Made by a program: the position numbers and the translations under genes
The notes under the pieces: generated by a model
The model's input: the letters and a program-made list of their open reading frames with translations, nothing else
Told to the model about the DNA's origin: nothing
Databases searched by the model: none
Shown here: in pieces, positions 61,631 through 64,000 of the stretch
Numbering within the stretch: position 1 is the stretch's first letter
Layout of the letters: every line of letters begins with the position of its first letter
Origin: Lutjanus erythropterus
Taxonomy: Eukaryota > Chordata > Actinopteri > Lutjaniformes > Lutjanidae
DNA: 64,000 nt
Reading direction: 5' to 3'
Assembly (NCBI GenBank): GCA_020091685.1
Contig: CM034591.1
Location: forward strand, 29,317,055 to 29,381,054

Positions 61631-64000
61631 GTTACACGCTGCATTTGCAATGAGCGTTTGCTGAAGACCTCTGTATCAGTTGCACAGCTGTACACTGTAG
61701 GCACTATTCCCCCCTGCACACATTTGACATGAGTGTCCTGTCGCTGCTCTTTTCTGTATAACTACCAACAATGCATTTGCAGTGAGCTGATATGGCTGCC
61801 ACTTGAGACTTTAAGTCCAAACTCTCTGTTAATGGGTTTCAATGAGCTAGATTTAGCTTTGTGTAGCATATGCAACATGTACAGCAACACAGTGCACCTC
61901 TTTATGTATTGTCAGAAGAATGTTCAACATGTTGCACATAAGACGGTACGATTTTTCTTCCTTCTTTTTGTAGTATACTGCAATATTTCTACAGACATGT
62001 TGGTTCTAGGCTAATGACAGGCTTTTCATGATTTTATCACATTTTCAGATCCACAAAGTGTTTTCAGGATCATGCCAGTAAACAGTTATGTACAGATACA
62101 GAAAATACTCTACTCTTAAGCAGGTCAGGCTGGGTGTGGATTACTCAGTGAAAAACCGATAAATGAAAAAACTGTATAATTAATTTTGAAAACAATAATT
62201 ATACAGTGTACTTTTATCAGTGCAGGCCTTGGCGTTGATGGGATCATTTGAAGCACTGTGTCAGTCCAGTGCTGCCTGTCTGTGTGTGTGCTGTCCTTAG
62301 GGATTCTGGGCATCAGATTGTGATTATCATTGAGTTTTTTCCTGCAACTCAGAATGATTTTTGCCTCCTTAAAGAGTCATCTACTTAACATTCATGTCTA
62401 ATGTGTTTTGGAAAAGGGCATGGCCCATGAAGACAAGCCTTTATTCTCACATCAGTGCTTTAACACTTATTTTTAATTATTAGTCTTATTGGGGTCATAT
62501 TACTTCTTAATCTCACTGTTTGCCTGGTCAGGCCTCCACACTTTTTAATTTTTTATTTGGACATATTGCAGTCTTTTCTGTCATGTTAATTGTTTTTCCT
62601 TTTGTTTGCTGTAGTAGTGGATGCCATAAAAATGCCCTAGAAAAACCACATATCTCACAAAGGTCTTAATTGTCAGATGTAAAGAAAAACAAATGTATCA
62701 AAGAGGAGCAATTCTTATCTATGCATTTATAACAGTTTAAGATAAAGCTGCATTATTTTACTCTCAAAGCTGAACATTTGGTTGAGATATGAGGTTTTCC
62801 CAGGACGTAAGGATTTGCAGATTGATTCTTGTTTTTATTTGCACATGTCTTCTGGCTGGTTCAGATGACTATCACTCAGAAAACCTCTTATTTAATCTTC
62901 TAGATGATTTTAATTATTTATAATATTAGGGATGTTAAGTGTAGGTGGTTAAAGACAAAAGAGATGCATCTGTTTTTTTTTGTTTTCTTCGCTTAATAAT
63001 TGTCATACATCAGATTGTTTTTTTGTCTCTTAAATTGACATTTGTTCTTAAGGAGGCTTTGACAAAGAATTTAATTTCTTATTTTATAACCTAATTCTGA
63101 ATACCATCATTTGGGTCAACATTATATATGGTTTATGTTCATTATTTTCTCTCATCAGTTCCTGGAGATGATTTGAACCTGGTGAATTTGTGCTTCTAAT
63201 CTGCTGATGTTATCATTTTCTCTATACACAGATTGTTTCATCCTGTCTGTTTCATCTTACAGATTTATCTGTAAGCATAGGATATATTTTCATTAGTTTT
63301 TAACAGACAAGTAGAAATGAATGAATGGAGAATCATGATTTTTTTTTTGTATGGATCAGTAACTGATGAAAGGTGTTTTTTTGAATTGTTTGATGAGATC
63401 TTTCACTTTGTTCTTACAGATTGTAAAAAAGAAAATGAGGTTTTTATTTTTTTCTTGTTGAAAACACCTCTTCCCTGGTATGTCTCCTGTTAAAGCCGTT
63501 GAAAAAAGTTGCCTGTGAGCCTCATTTATGTCTCTTTTGCAACAATACTTCATGCATTCAGAAGTTAATAGACCAAACTGGACATTTGAAGGTGATGTGG
63601 AAACTTTCCCACTTTCAGTTTAGAAAGCTTAAAAATGTGCTGCTGCAAGATGAGTTAAAGTAAGCTGTCTGTAAATCACACTATGGATGTGATTGTCTCA
63701 TTCATGTAGCAATATATGCAGTTAAAAAAAACTTCTGTACAGCCAGTTTACTCATCCAAAGCAACATGTGGATGATATAATGAATAGACTAAAAGTAATA
63801 AGGGCTATGGTCACAAACTTTTATATGGATTTTTTTTTAAGTCCTGCAGTACATATCTTTATTTACTGCAGAATATGACTCACTACTCTGAAATATGATG
63901 CATGTTTAAATTTGAGCATTGCGGATTAAAAAAAGAAAATAAAAGAAATATGGGGAGGATTTTAAAAATGTTGATTTCTGGATGCAGAATTTGCCTGCCA
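61631..64000. other. AT-rich 3' flank
   Basis: No exon, RNA gene or clear transposon was recognised. Part may be a long cnst 3' UTR. Confidence 0.45.

Overview
The window is vertebrate nuclear DNA, almost certainly from a ray-finned (teleost) fish. Genes are split into many short exons with GT..AG borders, introns are AT-rich and full of CA/GT microsatellites, and the interspersed repeats are typical of fish (hAT, Tc1/mariner and TTAA-target MITEs, plus truncated LINEs). No tRNA, rRNA or CRISPR array was recognised. Exon models were assembled by eye from splice sites, reading phase and remembered protein families. All five models close with consistent phase and a divisible-by-three total, but no alignment was run.

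Layout. 1-2.3 kb: gene-poor DNA with one open stretch (740-970) of unknown meaning, then the gcfc2 promoter. 2.36-11.35 kb (+): gcfc2, 18 coding exons, 873 aa. 12.1-13.3 kb: a LINE remnant beside a TTAA-type MITE. 13.96-15.03 kb (-): a two-exon rhodopsin-class orphan GPCR, 324 aa, with several class-A hallmarks missing. 16.8-25.3 kb (-): sccpdh, 12 exons, 427 aa. 26.7-31.3 kb (+): tfb2m, 9 coding exons, 450 aa. 34.0-60.0 kb (+): cnst (consortin), 13 coding exons after a 5' non-coding exon, 869 aa. 60-64 kb: cnst 3' UTR and flank with another MITE.

sccpdh, tfb2m and cnst correspond to a block that, from memory, is also clustered on human chromosome 1q44. In the human block TFB2M and CNST are head-to-head. 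Here sccpdh and tfb2m are head-to-head and cnst follows tfb2m in tandem. The functions are not one pathway: GCFC2 is a spliceosome-associated factor, TFB2M is part of the mitochondrial transcription initiation machinery, SCCPDH is a membrane/lipid-droplet associated oxidoreductase-like protein, and consortin is a trans-Golgi connexin-sorting receptor.

The most notable signal is that the tfb2m and cnst promoters appear to be copies of each other. Both carry a TCTCGCGAGA palindrome, a TATA-like stretch about 102 bp further on and a second CGCGAGAG box about 164 bp further on, in the same order, orientation and spacing, 8.4 kb apart. Other points are tandem SILK and RVxF (PP1-docking) motifs in consortin, a 22-nt exon in cnst, an inverted pair of hAT-like elements in cnst introns, a hAT element with a perfect 8-bp target duplication and an embedded second repeat, and the unusual GPCR.
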